From: Acutalibacter muris
GTDB lineage: Bacteria; Bacillota; Clostridia; Oscillospirales; Acutalibacteraceae
Assembly (NCBI RefSeq): GCF_002201475.1
Contig: NZ_CP021422.1
Span: 868,001 to 932,000, forward strand
Length of the DNA stretch: 64,000 bases
Direction of reading: 5' to 3'
Part shown: piece after piece, positions 6,861 to 16,199 of the stretch
Layout: each line of letters starts with the position of its first letter
Numbering within the stretch: the stretch's first letter is position 1
Position numbers and translations under genes: made by a program
The notes under the pieces: generated by a model
Told to the model about the DNA's origin: nothing
The model's input: the letters and a program-made list of their open reading frames with translations, nothing else
The model's database searches: none

Positions 6861-7571
6861 ATGTTTTTCAGCGTGATCAGGACCCTTCTGGCCGGGGGCC
6901 ATATTGACATACAGAGCGTCATAGCCCAGGTGCTGGCCCTTATCTTCGTGATAGTCTGCATACTGCCCCTGCACGAGCTGGCCCACGGCTGGGTGGCCTA
7001 TAGGCTGGGCGACCCCACGGCGAAGCTGGAGCGCCGCCTGACCCTTAACCCACTTGCCAGCGTGGACCCCATCGGCACCGTCTGGCTGTTCCTCTTTGGC
7101 TTTGGCTGGGCAAAGCCCGTGCCAGTGGACCCAAGGTATTTTAAAAAGCCCAAACGGGATATGGCCATAGTGGCCCTTGCGGGGCCGGTGTCCAACCTGC
7201 TGGCGGCCTTAGTCGGGGCGCTGCTCCTCAATGTGCTGGTGGTGATAGCCGGGTTCGGGGGGACAAACGGCGCGCTCTATTTTATCTACAGCGTGCTGGC
7301 CTACTACGTCACGGTCAACGTGACCCTGGCCGCCTTTAACCTGCTGCCCATACCGCCCCTGGACGGCTCCAAGATACTGGGAGCTTTTCTCAGCGACCGG
7401 GCTCTTGCGACCTATTACCGCTATCAGAATATATTTGTCATGGTGCTGTTCTTCCTGATGTTCTCCGGGGCCTTTTCGGGGCCGCTGTACGCCATAGAGA
7501 GCGCCATGACCCGGGGGATTTTCTGGATAGCCGGACTGCCCTTCAGGCTCTTTGGGCTGAACTTTTTTTGA
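6861..7571 (+). CDS. Site-2 protease family protein (peptidase M50)
   Basis: A 236-residue polytopic membrane metalloprotease homologue. The zinc-binding HELAH is at residues 38-42 in the second hydrophobic helix, and the third ligand motif NLLPIPPLDGSKILG is at about 157-171. Five to six hydrophobic segments are predicted. The family cleaves substrates within the membrane; the short form without a PDZ domain is widespread in Firmicutes beside scpA, though its substrate is not known. GGAGG lies 8 bases before the ATG. It is the first gene of an apparent run through to the ComEA-like gene. Confidence 0.92.
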   Translation: MFFSVIRTLLAGGHIDIQSVIAQVLALIFVIVCILPLHELAHGWVAYRLGDPTAKLERRLTLNPLASVDPIGTVWLFLFGFGWAKPVPVDPRYFKKPKRDMAIVALAGPVSNLLAALVGALLLNVLVVIAGFGGTNGALYFIYSVLAYYVTVNVTLAAFNLLPIPPLDGSKILGAFLSDRALATYYRYQNIFVMVLFFLMFSGAFSGPLYAIESAMTRGIFWIAGLPFRLFGLNFF

Positions 7572-7582
7572 GCGGGTGAAGT

Positions 7583-8293
7583 ATGGAGAAGCTGCAATAT
7601 AGGCTGGAGAATTTCGAGGGGCCCCTGGACCTGCTTTTGAATTTGGTGGCAAAGAACAAGATAGATATCTATGATATACCCATAGCGGAGCTTTTGGAGC
7701 AGTACATGGAGCAGATAGACCTTATGCGTGAGGCCGACATGGACGTGGCCAGCGAGTTCCTGGAGATGGCCGCCCGCCTGGTATATATCAAGACCGCCTC
7801 CCTGCTGCCAAGGCAGGAGGACGAGGAGGACCCGCGCATGGAGCTGACGGGGCTGCTCTTGGAGTACCAGCAGTGCAAGGCGGCGGCAGAGAAGCTTCGG
7901 GAGATGGCCGCGTTCAACACCGTCACAAGGCCCCCGGAGGAACTGCCCGCCGACTTTATCTATAAGCGCCTGCACGACCCTCGGGAGCTGGGACAGGCTC
8001 TGAGGGCCGCTTGGGGCAAGGGCAAGAGCCTTATGCCCCCAAAGCCCGAGAGCTTTTCAGCCCTGGTGTCCGCAAGGATAGTGTCCGTGGCCAGCCAGAC
8101 GGTGTATGTGCTCAGGACCCTATGGAAGAGGGGGAGCATAGCTTATAGGGCGCTGTTCGCGGAGAAGGAGGAGCGCTCCGCCCGGGTGGCGGTGTTTCTG
8201 GCCCTTTTAGAGCTGGTGAAAAACCGCCGGGTGCGGGTAGAGGGCGAAGGGGACCTTTGCGAGGTACGGCTGCTGGGGAGGGATAGGGCATGA
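7583..8293 (+). CDS. scpA: Segregation and condensation protein A (kleisin)
   Basis: A 236-residue kleisin that with ScpB bridges the SMC dimer in chromosome compaction and segregation. The N-terminus YRLENFEGPLDLLLNLVAKN is the family hallmark, followed by KIDIYDIPIAELLEQYM and the helical region ending in a winged-helix domain. Its stop overlaps the scpB start by 4 bases, so the partners are translationally coupled. The ATG follows the protease gene by 11 bases. Confidence 0.96.
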   Translation: MEKLQYRLENFEGPLDLLLNLVAKNKIDIYDIPIAELLEQYMEQIDLMREADMDVASEFLEMAARLVYIKTASLLPRQEDEEDPRMELTGLLLEYQQCKAAAEKLREMAAFNTVTRPPEELPADFIYKRLHDPRELGQALRAAWGKGKSLMPPKPESFSALVSARIVSVASQTVYVLRTLWKRGSIAYRALFAEKEERSARVAVFLALLELVKNRRVRVEGEGDLCEVRLLGRDRA

Positions 8294-8874
8294 GCACAGA
8301 GGATATTACCGGCCGCGTAGAGGCCATCCTGTTCGCCAGCGGCGAGCCTATGGCGCTGGACAGGATAGCCCAGGCACTTGGAGTGCGCACATACGCGGTG
8401 GAGCAGGTGCTGGCCGGGTTACAGGAGAAGTACAATAAGCCCGAAAGCGGCGTGCACTTATTGCTGCTGGGGGACTCGGCACAGTTCTGTACCAACCCGG
8501 CCTTTATCGAGCCGGTGCGGGCGGCCCTGGACCTGAAGCGGAACACGCCCCTTTCCCAGGCGGCCATGGAGGTGCTGGCGGTGGTGGCCTATAACCAGCC
8601 GGTGACCAAGGCCTTTGTGGAGCAGGTGCGGGGGGTCGACTGCTCCGGCGTGGTGGGGAGCCTTGTGCAGAAGGGGCTTTTGGAGGAGCGGGGCCGGCTG
8701 GAGCTTCCGGGCAGGCCCTTACTCTACGGCACTACGGAGAACTTCCTTCGGTGTTTCCAGCTGGAATCCATCGACCGACTGCCCCCGCCCCCGGGCGGGA
8801 GCGGGGAGGCCCAGGAGGAAAGCGACAGCGACGACGGGGAGGACGACGAACCAGAGCAGATAATGCTGGAGTAG
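8290..8874 (+). CDS. scpB: Segregation and condensation protein B
   Basis: A 194-residue partner of ScpA, made of two winged-helix domains (about 5-75 and 80-160). Family motifs are RVEAILFASGEPM at the N-terminus, LSQAAMEVLAVVAYNQPVTK in the middle and GRPLLYGTTENFL near the end. An acidic tail (EESDSDDGEDDEPEQ) follows. It begins inside the scpA stop region (ATGA overlap). Confidence 0.96.
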   Translation: MSTEDITGRVEAILFASGEPMALDRIAQALGVRTYAVEQVLAGLQEKYNKPESGVHLLLLGDSAQFCTNPAFIEPVRAALDLKRNTPLSQAAMEVLAVVAYNQPVTKAFVEQVRGVDCSGVVGSLVQKGLLEERGRLELPGRPLLYGTTENFLRCFQLESIDRLPPPPGGSGEAQEESDSDDGEDDEPEQIMLE

Positions 8875-8914
8875 ATACATACTAACGAATAAAGCGGCGG
8901 AAGGGGGGCGGCTG

Positions 8915-9559
8915 ATGCCGGTATTTCTGACAGTGCTTCTGACAGTATTATACGTGATACTGGGCATAATAGGCGGTCTTTTGCTGCTTGTGCTGCTGCT
9001 GACCCTGATACCCGTGCGGGCAGAGCTTCGGTTTAAGGGCAAATTTGAGCTGGCGGTGAAGTACCTTTTCTTTCGTGTGCCGCTGCTACCGGGAGAGCCA
9101 AAGGAGGAGCCTGAGGAGCCCGAAGAAAAGGAGGAAAAGCCCAAGGACAAGCCTGGGTTCATTGGCAAGATAAAGGCCGCGCTGAAAAGGGAGGGGCTGG
9201 GCGGCTTTTTGCAGGCTTTGGGCGAACTGATAAAGCTGCTGGGCCAGGCCTCGGCGGGAATAATGAAAAGGCTTAAGCTCAGGCGATTTGACCTATACTT
9301 ATGTGTAGCCGGGGCGGGGGACGCGGCGGCTGGAGCGGAGCTCTACGGCAAGATATCCGCCGGAGTATATCCAGCCTGCGGGGCGCTGTTCACGCTGCTG
9401 CCCTGTGAGAGGAAGGGCGTGACGGTGGACCTGGACTATGAGCTTTGGGAAAACCTGGTGGACTTCTCGGCGGAGATATCCATACTGCCGTTTTTTGTGG
9501 TCATGGAGGGCCTGCGGCTGGCACTGAAAAGCTTAAAGCCGCTGAAGAAAATATTATAG
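8915..9559 (+). CDS. DUF2953 family membrane-anchored protein
   Basis: A 214-residue protein with one N-terminal transmembrane helix (about 5-32), a lysine/glutamate/proline-rich linker (about 68-95) and a C-terminal domain ending in a hydrophobic segment. Sequence and place between scpB and ytfJ match the DUF2953 proteins of spore-forming Clostridia; no activity is established. A strong GGGGGG-type ribosome site precedes the ATG. Confidence 0.8.
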   Translation: MPVFLTVLLTVLYVILGIIGGLLLLVLLLTLIPVRAELRFKGKFELAVKYLFFRVPLLPGEPKEEPEEPEEKEEKPKDKPGFIGKIKAALKREGLGGFLQALGELIKLLGQASAGIMKRLKLRRFDLYLCVAGAGDAAAGAELYGKISAGVYPACGALFTLLPCERKGVTVDLDYELWENLVDFSAEISILPFFVVMEGLRLALKSLKPLKKIL

Positions 9560-9585
9560 ACAGCTTTCTGAAAGGAGGAAGAAAG

Positions 9586-10026
9586 ATGAGCGCAAATAAC
9601 GTGAACGGCCTCTTGGGCGTGAGCATGGACAAGATCAAGGAGATGGTGGACGTGAACACCGTGGTGGGCGACCCCATAACCACCCCGGAGGGCACCACAG
9701 TGATACCCATTTCCCGGGTAAACTACGGTTTTGCGGCGGGGGGCTCGGATCTGCCCAGTAAATCCCAGCCGTCGGGGGGGCTCTTTGCCGGCGGCAGCGG
9801 GGGAGGGGTGACCGTGAGCCCGGTGGCCTTTTTGTCCATACACAACGGGAATGTGCGGGTGATACAGATAGAGCCCTACTTCAGCCCGGTGGACAGGGCC
9901 CTGGAGAAGATACCCGATATCGCGGATATGCTGGGGTCGCTGTTCAAGAAGGAGAAGGAAGCCGGCGAGACTGTGCAGGAACCGGCCCGGGCCGCGGCGG
10001 AGACTGAGGAGAAACCCGCCGAATAA
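9586..10026 (+). CDS. ytfJ: GerW/YtfJ family sporulation protein
   Basis: A 146-residue protein of the YtfJ/GerW family, which in Bacillus is made in the forespore and is needed for normal germination. The conserved core (MVDVNTVVGDPITTPEGTTV, IPISRVNYGFAAGGSD, GGGVTVSPVAFLSI) is complete; the C-terminal tail is charged and variable. The start at 9586 is set by AAAGGAGGAAG 5 bases upstream; the longer open frame upstream overlaps the previous gene without a ribosome site. Its presence argues for a spore-forming lineage. Confidence 0.94.
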   Translation: MSANNVNGLLGVSMDKIKEMVDVNTVVGDPITTPEGTTVIPISRVNYGFAAGGSDLPSKSQPSGGLFAGGSGGGVTVSPVAFLSIHNGNVRVIQIEPYFSPVDRALEKIPDIADMLGSLFKKEKEAGETVQEPARAAAETEEKPAE

Positions 10027-10071
10027 CCTATCGCCTGTCCGCATATGCTTTGGGGAGAGGCGGGTGTGCGT

Positions 10072-11205
10072 ATGAAGAAAATTTTAGTCCTGCTGGCGGC
10101 GCTGATTCTGCTGCCCTTACCCACAGCAAAGGCGGCCTCTGAGCCGGGAGTTTCGGCCCAGAGCGCCATACTTATCTCCGGGGACGACGGCACGGTTATC
10201 TTTGAGAAGAACGCCCACGAGCGGCTGGCCATGGCCAGCACCACCAAGATAATGACCGCGCTGCTGACTTTGGAGGAGGCAGAGCGCTCTGGGGACCCGG
10301 TCATAGACGTCACCGAGGAGATGGTGCGGGTAGAGGGCTCGTCTATGGGATTGCAGGCGGGTAACAGGCTGACCCTTACGAACCTTACCTCGGGTATGCT
10401 TTTGGCCTCTGGTAACGACGCGGCCAACGCGGCGGCGCTGTACCTTGGGGGAAGCCAGGAGGGCTTTGCGGAGCTTATGAACACTAGGGCCCGGGAGATA
10501 GGAATGACGGAGACCAACTTTGTCACGCCCTCGGGGCTGGACGACGAGGAGCACTATTCCACCGCCTATGATATGGCCCTCTTGGGCCGGGAGGCCATGG
10601 GGAATGAGGAGTTCGCAAGGATAGCGGGGAGCTCCACCTTGCAGGTGGAGTTTATGGAGCCGGAGCAGAAGGTGAGCTATACGAACCATAACAAGCTCCT
10701 GCGCATATATGACGGCTGCATAGGAATAAAGACCGGCTTCACCAAGAAGGCTGGACGCACTTTGGTGTCGGCGGCGAGAAGGGACGGCACCACGCTTATA
10801 GCCGTGACCCTGAACGCCCCGGACGACTGGGACGACCATATGGCAATGTTCGACTATGGCTTTGAGACCGTGAAGACCGTGCAGATGGGCGGGGAGGCCC
10901 TGCCGGAGACACTGCCTGTGGCGGGGTCGGATAAACAGGGGATAGGGCTGCGCATGGGCCAAAAGCTAAATATGACCCTGCCCATAGAGCAGGCCCAGGA
11001 GGTGGAGAGCCGTGTGCTCCTGCCGAAATTCCTGTACGCGCCGGTTCGGGCCGGGGAAAAGGTGGGCCGGGTGCAGTACCTGATGGGTGGCGAGGAGATA
11101 TACAGCGTGCCCATTATCGCGGCAGAGGAGGCCGGGGCGCTGGTAATGCCGGAGCGCGGCTTCTGGGAGAAGGTCACAGACTTTTTTGATGAGATATTTA
11201 ATTGA
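10072..11205 (+). CDS. dacF: D-alanyl-D-alanine carboxypeptidase (DacF/DacB type)
   Basis: A 377-residue penicillin-binding protein that trims the terminal D-Ala from peptidoglycan stem peptides. A signal peptide covers residues 1 to about 22 (MKKILVLLAALILLPLPTAK). The active-site motifs are STTK at 56-59, SGN near 118 and KTG near 220; the C-terminal domain ends in a short amphipathic helix expected to touch the membrane. The ATG at 10072 is preferred to 10045 because it begins the signal peptide. Following ytfJ, a sporulation-specific role as in DacF is likely, but a general PBP5-like role is possible. Confidence 0.93.
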   Translation: MKKILVLLAALILLPLPTAKAASEPGVSAQSAILISGDDGTVIFEKNAHERLAMASTTKIMTALLTLEEAERSGDPVIDVTEEMVRVEGSSMGLQAGNRLTLTNLTSGMLLASGNDAANAAALYLGGSQEGFAELMNTRAREIGMTETNFVTPSGLDDEEHYSTAYDMALLGREAMGNEEFARIAGSSTLQVEFMEPEQKVSYTNHNKLLRIYDGCIGIKTGFTKKAGRTLVSAARRDGTTLIAVTLNAPDDWDDHMAMFDYGFETVKTVQMGGEALPETLPVAGSDKQGIGLRMGQKLNMTLPIEQAQEVESRVLLPKFLYAPVRAGEKVGRVQYLMGGEEIYSVPIIAAEEAGALVMPERGFWEKVTDFFDEIFN

Positions 11206-11258
11206 CATAAGATCGGGAAGTTTTCATAATATTATGACGTGAAAAGGAGGGGAGGACT

Positions 11259-11999
11259 TTGGCACAGCTTGAAAGGGTGCAGAAGCTGCTGGCACAGGCG
11301 GGAATCTCTTCCCGCAGGAGGGCGGAGCAGCTTATTCGGGAGGGCCGGGTCACTGTGAACGGACGGCCCGTAAAGCTTGGGGACAGCGCAAGGTCCGGAA
11401 AGGACATTATCGCCGTGGACGGAGAGCGCATAGGCCCGGGTCCGGAAAAGAAGCTGTACCTGGCCCTGCACAAGCCCCGAGGCTTTGTCACCACCATGGA
11501 GGACGAGCGGGGGAGGAAGTGTGTGGCGGAGCTTGTAAAGGACGTGCCCGGGCGGGTATACCCCGTGGGGCGGCTGGACAAGGACTCGGAGGGTCTGCTG
11601 CTGATGACCAACGACGGCGGCTTTGCCAACGCAGTGGCCCACCCCAGTACCCACGTGGCAAAGACCTATAGGGTGACCCTGCGGCCGGGGATAAGTGAGG
11701 AGCAGCTTATAAAGCTCAGCACCGGCATAGAGTTGGACGGCCGCAGGACCGCCCCGGCAAAGGCCCGGGTGCTGGAGCAGCAGCCCGGCCGGGCGGTGGT
11801 GGAGATAGTGCTGTATGAGGGGCGCAACCGGGAGATACGCCGGATGTGCGAGTTCCTGGGGCTGGAGGTGGCAAGGCTGAAGCGCACCGCCGTCGGGCCG
11901 GTGCGGCTCTCCCTGCTGCCACAGGGGAAATACCGGGAGCTGACGAAGGAGGAGGTCTCCGGCCTGCTGGCCGAGTCCAGGCGGGGCAGTAGGAAATGA
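11259..11999 (+). CDS. rluB: rRNA pseudouridine synthase, RsuA/RluB family
   Basis: A 246-residue enzyme that converts a specific rRNA uridine to pseudouridine. An S4 RNA-binding domain (about 3-60, [19 protein letters not shown]) precedes the catalytic domain, whose [17 protein letters not shown] contains the catalytic aspartate. The start is TTG with GGAGGGGAGG about 5 bases upstream. Members of this family act on 23S (RluB) or 16S (RsuA) rRNA; in Firmicutes the scpB-linked gene is normally RluB. Confidence 0.93.
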   Translation: MAQLERVQKLLAQAGISSRRRAEQLIREGRVTVNGRPVKLGDSARSGKDIIAVDGERIGPGPEKKLYLALHKPRGFVTTMEDERGRKCVAELVKDVPGRVYPVGRLDKDSEGLLLMTNDGGFANAVAHPSTHVAKTYRVTLRPGISEEQLIKLSTGIELDGRRTAPAKARVLEQQPGRAVVEIVLYEGRNREIRRMCEFLGLEVARLKRTAVGPVRLSLLPQGKYRELTKEEVSGLLAESRRGSRK

Positions 12000-12415
12000 G
12001 GCCCCGGGCAAAGCTGGGGCTGAAGGTTATCATGGCGGCAATTATAGTCGTATGCCTTATACAGATGCCAACGCGGTATGAGGCGGATATATACAATATC
12101 TCCAGGGAGTATTTTGACCCGAAGGGCAATGCAGTTGACATAACACCAGAAACATCTGGGCTGCTCATACCCACGGAACGGCCCGGCATAGGGAGCGGCA
12201 GCCGGACGGAGGAGGAGCCGCTGCTGATCAACATAAATACTGCGGACATAGAGGAACTGGACCAGCTGCCGGGGATAGGCCCGGCGCTGGCCCAGCGTAT
12301 TATTGACTATCGTGAGGCCTACGGCGGCTTCATAGCCCCGGAGGAGTTGGCGGAGGTTAAGGGCATCGGGGAGGCCGCCTATGAAGGGCTTGCGCCTTAC
12401 GTTACTGTGGACTAG
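11996..12415 (+). CDS. ComEA-like helix-hairpin-helix protein
   Basis: A 139-residue protein with an N-terminal membrane anchor (about 8-25) and a C-terminal double helix-hairpin-helix domain: [20 protein letters not shown] then [20 protein letters not shown]. ComEA binds incoming DNA at the cell surface during competence. This copy has a short linker and sits alone, not with comEB/comEC, so DNA uptake is plausible but unproven. ATG overlaps the rluB stop by 4 bases; its TAG overlaps the convergent feoB stop in the sequence CTAG. Confidence 0.82.
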   Translation: MRPRAKLGLKVIMAAIIVVCLIQMPTRYEADIYNISREYFDPKGNAVDITPETSGLLIPTERPGIGSGSRTEEEPLLININTADIEELDQLPGIGPALAQRIIDYREAYGGFIAPEELAEVKGIGEAAYEGLAPYVTVD

Positions 12416-14301
12416 CCTATTCCCAGCAGACGGCAGGCGTTAGCTATCAGGAAGCACAATATAAGCCCGCATACAGTGGGTATTGCCACAGCGGCGGCTG
12501 TCCATTTCCAGCTTCCGCTCTCTTTCTTTATTGTCAGGCAGGTGGTGGAGCAGGGCCAGTGCATAAGAGAGAACACCATTACGCAAAGGGCCGTCACCCA
12601 GGTCCAGCCGTTGTCTATAAGCAGGGACCGCAGGGCCGTGAGGTCCGAGAGCTCCACAAGACTTCCTTGGGACAGGTAGGCCATAATTATCAGGGGTATC
12701 ACTATCTCGTTGGCTGGAAGCCCCAGGATAAAGGCCAGCAGTATCACCCCGTCCAGCCCGAACACCCGGGCGAAGGGGTCCAAAAAGCCGGCACAGTGGG
12801 CCAGCAGGGTATCGCCGCCCGCATGAATATTTGCCAGCAGCCAGATAATAAGCCCCGCCGGGGCCGCCACCGACGCCGCCCGCCCCAGCACGAACAGGGT
12901 GCGGTCGAAGATGGAGCGGACTATCACCTTGCCCAGCTGTGGGCGGCGGTAAGGGGGCAGCTCCAGTGTGAAGGAGCTGGGCACACCCTTTAGAAGTGTA
13001 GCAGACAGGAATTTTGAGACGGCCAGGGTCATGAGCAGGCCCAGGGCTATGAGTCCCACCAGCATGGCCGAGGAGAGCACGGACGCCCCAAGGCCTCCGG
13101 CGGCGCCAACAAAGAACATGGTGATAAGTGAAATGAGCATGGGCAGACGGCCGTTACAGGGGACGAAATTGTTAGTGAGCATGGCGATAAGGCGCTCCCG
13201 GGGGGAGTCGATTATGCGGCAGCCCACCACCCCTGCCGCGTTGCAGCCGAAGCCCATGCAGGTGGTCAGCGCCTGCTTGCCGCAGGCCCCGCAGCTTTTA
13301 AAGCACCTGTCCAGGTTAAAGGCCACCCGGGGCAGATAGCCGAAGTCTTCTAAGAGGGTGAACAGCGGGAAGAAGATGGCCATTGGCGGCAGCATGACCG
13401 CCACCACCCATGAGAGGGTCCGGTACATACCGTCGCACACAAGGCCCGTGAGCCACTCCGGCGAGCCCAGGTATATGAAGCGGTCGCGGATACGGTCCCC
13501 CAGCCAGAACAGGCCCTCGCTGAGAAGGGCGGAGGGGTAGTTCGCCCCGGTGATGGTCAGCCAAAATATCCCCAGCAGCAGGAGGAGCATAATGGGAAAG
13601 CCTGTGAGGGGGCTTGTGAGTATGCGGTCCAGTTTCCTGTCCCGGGATATGGAGCGGTTTTGGGGCTCGAGGCTGACGGCGGCCTCCGATATCCACTGGG
13701 CCTGGTGGACGCGCATCTCCGGGTCCGTTTCCGGCAGCTCCCTGGGAGGCTTTGGCTCATGACAGAGCTTTTCCACCTCGTCCATCAGTTCACTAAGGCC
13801 CTTGCCGTCCCGGGCTGAGGCCCCGACTACCGGCGTCCCCAGCAGTTCGCTGAGTTTAGCAAGGTCCACTCGAACCCCCTTGCGCTTTGCCTCGTCCAAC
13901 AGGTTCACACAGACGATAAGGTTGGGGGTCAGTTCCAGCACCTGGAGCACCAGGTTCATGTTGCGCTCAAGACAGGTGGCGTCGCAGACGGCCACGGTGC
14001 AGTCCGGGCTGCCGGAGAGGAGGAAGTCCCTGGCGGCCTCCTCCTCGGCGGAGTGGGCCTGTAGGGAGTAGCACCCCGGCAGGTCCACCAGGAGGTACCC
14101 CCGCTCTTTGTGCCGGCAGTAGCCCTGGGCGTTGGCGACGGTCTTGCCGGGCCAATTCCCCGTATGCTGATGCAAATTGGTAAGCGCATTAAAAATAGTG
14201 CTTTTGCCCACATTTGGGTTGCCGCAGAGGGCTATGACCCGGTCGGAATCCTCCCGCTTTTTTATCGCCAGCCCGCCCGGGACGGCGTTAGACTGCTCCA
14301 T
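12412..14301 (-). CDS. feoB: Ferrous iron transport protein B
   Basis: A 629-residue inner-membrane Fe(II) transporter with an N-terminal GTPase domain. G1 GNPNVGKST is at residues 27-35, G3 DLPG follows at about 74-77 and NLLDEAKR marks the G4 region; the rest holds two Gate (nucleoside-recognition-like) domains and about eight membrane helices. CxFxCxAAG-type [12 protein letters not shown] is present in the membrane region. The start overlaps feoA by 14 bases. The C-terminus lacks the FeoC-like extension. Expression is presumably iron-controlled, but I found no clear Fur or DtxR site. Confidence 0.96.
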   Translation of the reverse strand: MEQSNAVPGGLAIKKREDSDRVIALCGNPNVGKSTIFNALTNLHQHTGNWPGKTVANAQGYCRHKERGYLLVDLPGCYSLQAHSAEEEAARDFLLSGSPDCTVAVCDATCLERNMNLVLQVLELTPNLIVCVNLLDEAKRKGVRVDLAKLSELLGTPVVGASARDGKGLSELMDEVEKLCHEPKPPRELPETDPEMRVHQAQWISEAAVSLEPQNRSISRDRKLDRILTSPLTGFPIMLLLLLGIFWLTITGANYPSALLSEGLFWLGDRIRDRFIYLGSPEWLTGLVCDGMYRTLSWVVAVMLPPMAIFFPLFTLLEDFGYLPRVAFNLDRCFKSCGACGKQALTTCMGFGCNAAGVVGCRIIDSPRERLIAMLTNNFVPCNGRLPMLISLITMFFVGAAGGLGASVLSSAMLVGLIALGLLMTLAVSKFLSATLLKGVPSSFTLELPPYRRPQLGKVIVRSIFDRTLFVLGRAASVAAPAGLIIWLLANIHAGGDTLLAHCAGFLDPFARVFGLDGVILLAFILGLPANEIVIPLIIMAYLSQGSLVELSDLTALRSLLIDNGWTWVTALCVMVFSLMHWPCSTTCLTIKKESGSWKWTAAAVAIPTVCGLILCFLIANACRLLGIG

Positions 14302-14572
14302 GGGGCACCGCCTGTTCCGTCGGCATAAAGGGGACAGCGTCGGCGGCAGGGTCCACTGTGACGGTATCGCTGTCGGACTTTCTTAGGGCTATGACGGCGC
14401 CACGGATAAGATAGGCCTTGGGGTCCCCCAGTGGGCTTTTCATAAGGCACCTGACAAGGGTGCCCTCAATAAGCCCCAGGTCCTGAAAGCGGCGGTACAT
14501 GGGGCAGCCCGGAAGCAGGCCCCGCACTCTGGCGGACTGGCCGGGGGAGAGGCTTGAGAGGGTAGGTAACAT
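14288..14572 (-). CDS. feoA: Ferrous iron transport protein A
   Basis: A 94-residue SH3-like cytosolic partner of FeoB. Family features are LSSLSPGQSARVRGL, FQDLGLIEGTLVRCL and the ending that includes LIRGAVIALRKSDSDTV. AGGAG stands 9 bases before the ATG. It overlaps feoB, as in most feo operons. Confidence 0.92.
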   Translation of the reverse strand: MLPTLSSLSPGQSARVRGLLPGCPMYRRFQDLGLIEGTLVRCLMKSPLGDPKAYLIRGAVIALRKSDSDTVTVDPAADAVPFMPTEQAVPHGAV

Positions 14573-14600
14573 ATGTCAATCAGCTCCTGATTTCGTAGAA

Positions 14601-14699
14601 TTAGTATGGCTCCTTACTACAATATTCAGAAGGTACAAACCTGTTACAGATGGGCTTGCTTTTGGGCGGGAAGTGTGGGATAACATGATGAAGGCCCAT
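14601..14699 (-). CDS. Possible 32-residue protein upstream of feoA
   Basis: A short frame from ATG 14699 with GGGAG 6 bases upstream ends 28 bases before feoA. The peptide starts MGLHHVIPHFPPKSKPICNR and has three histidines and two cysteines in 32 residues. It is oriented with feoAB. It could be a real metal-related small protein, a leader peptide, or chance; no family is recognised. Confidence 0.3.
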   Translation of the reverse strand: MGLHHVIPHFPPKSKPICNRFVPSEYCSKEPY

Positions 14700-14740
14700 T
14701 TGCTGCTCCCACTGCACCTCGGAGCTTAAAAAAATAGGTA

Positions 14741-14769
14741 TTGCAGTATAGCCCGGTTTGTGATAGTAT
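14741..14769 (+). promoter_or_regulatory. Promoter of trkA-trkH
   Basis: TTGCAG (14741-14746), 17-base spacer, TAGTAT (14764-14769), with transcription expected to start near 14776. Confidence 0.6.
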
Positions 14770-14799
14770 ATGTGCGGCGGCTTTTACAGCCGCCCATAT
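14767..14799 (+). other. Hairpin at the 5' end of the trkA transcript
   Basis: GGCGGCT (14776-14782) pairs with AGCCGCC (14788-14794), extended by ATATG/CATAT on the outside. It begins at about the predicted transcript start and is not followed by a T tract, so it may stabilise the mRNA or act as an operator. Confidence 0.5.
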
Positions 14800-14824
14800 C
14801 ATGAAATCAGGGAAGGTCAAATAA

Positions 14825-16186
14825 ATGAGAATCGTTATCGCCGGCGACGGCAAGGTGGGCTCGGCCCTTACGGTGCAGCTTGCAAAGGAGGGCCACGATG
14901 TGGTGGTCATTGACAACAACAAGCTGGTCCTGGAGGAGGCCCAGCAGTCCCTGGACATAAACGTGGTCCATGGCAACGGCGCCACCATCACCACCCAGAA
15001 CCAGGCCAATGTGGGCGGCAGCGACCTGCTTATCGCCGCCACCTCCATGGACGAGACGAACCTTTTGTGCTGCATAACCGCCCACAAGCTGGGCTGCGCC
15101 CACACCATCGCCCGGGTCAGGAACCAGGAGTATTTCAGCCAGCTATACGACTGGAAGGAGGACCTGGGGCTCTCCATGATGATAAACCCGGAGCTTGCCA
15201 CCGCCAGCGAGATATACCGCCTCTTGCAGTTCCCCTCGTTTTTGCGCCGGGACTCCTTTGCCAAGGGAAGGGTGGAGATAGTGGAGGTGGAGCTCTCGCC
15301 GGACAGCTTTTTGGACGGATGCAAGCTCATGGACTTTGACAAGAAGGTGAAGGTAAAGGTGCTGGTCTGCGCCGTACAGCGGGGCAGCGAGGTGTATATC
15401 CCCGACGGCAATTTCCAGCTGCAAAAGGGGGACAGGCTCCACGTGACCGCCTCCAGCTCCACCCTTGCGAAGCTCATACGCAATATGGGCGTTACCCAGC
15501 GGAAGATCAGGGACGTGATGATAATCGGCGGCAGCCGCATAGGCTTCTATCTGGCGGCGGAGCTTTTAAGGTCCGGTGTGGACGTGAAGCTTATCGAGAA
15601 GGACCCGGCCAGGTGCGTGGAGCTCTCGGAAAACCTTCCAAAGGCCACGATTATAAACGCCGACGGCTCCGACAGGAATATCCTTGACACCGAAGGTCTT
15701 GCTAAGACCGACGCCGTTGTGACTCTTACGGACTTCGACGAGGAGAACCTGATAATCTCCATGTACGCAAACTTCCTGGGCACCTATAAGGTGATAACCA
15801 AGATAAACCGCACCGAGTTCAACGAGGTGTTGGTGGACAAGGGCATTGACTGCGCCGTGAGCCCCAAGGACCTTTGCACCACGGACATCATGCGGTATGT
15901 CCGCGCCATGGGCAACCGCAGCGGCGGCACCGTGACCACCCTGCACCGCATCGTGGAGGACAAGGTGGACGCCCTGGAGTTCCAGGTGGGCCGGGGCACC
16001 CCACATTTGGGCCAGCCCCTCTATAAGCTTCGGCTGAAGCCCGGTACCCTTATCGCCTGCATAAACCGCCGCAGCCGTACCATAATCCCCAGCGGCGGCG
16101 ACTGCATAGAGGCCGGGGACTCGGTGATAATCGTCTCCACCGCAGACAGGGCCATAAAGGATCTGCGGGACATCTTCCTGGACTAA
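14825..16186 (+). CDS. trkA: Trk potassium uptake regulatory subunit TrkA
   Basis: A 453-residue peripheral protein that binds NAD(H) and gates the TrkH potassium channel. It has the full-length duplicated architecture: RCK_N domains starting MRIVIAGDGKVGSALTVQL (about 1-120) and VMIIGGSRIGFYLAAELL (about 228-345), each followed by an RCK_C domain (about 135-215 and 370-453). trkH follows after 13 bases, so the complete transporter is encoded together. Confidence 0.96.
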   Translation: MRIVIAGDGKVGSALTVQLAKEGHDVVVIDNNKLVLEEAQQSLDINVVHGNGATITTQNQANVGGSDLLIAATSMDETNLLCCITAHKLGCAHTIARVRNQEYFSQLYDWKEDLGLSMMINPELATASEIYRLLQFPSFLRRDSFAKGRVEIVEVELSPDSFLDGCKLMDFDKKVKVKVLVCAVQRGSEVYIPDGNFQLQKGDRLHVTASSSTLAKLIRNMGVTQRKIRDVMIIGGSRIGFYLAAELLRSGVDVKLIEKDPARCVELSENLPKATIINADGSDRNILDTEGLAKTDAVVTLTDFDEENLIISMYANFLGTYKVITKINRTEFNEVLVDKGIDCAVSPKDLCTTDIMRYVRAMGNRSGGTVTTLHRIVEDKVDALEFQVGRGTPHLGQPLYKLRLKPGTLIACINRRSRTIIPSGGDCIEAGDSVIIVSTADRAIKDLRDIFLD

Positions 16187-16199
16187 AGGGGGCGCTTCT

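Noticed and set aside
14575..14610. Fur or DtxR box before feoA (TAGTA...TACTA inverted repeat)
   Set aside because: Only five matching bases per arm and poor match to known iron boxes.
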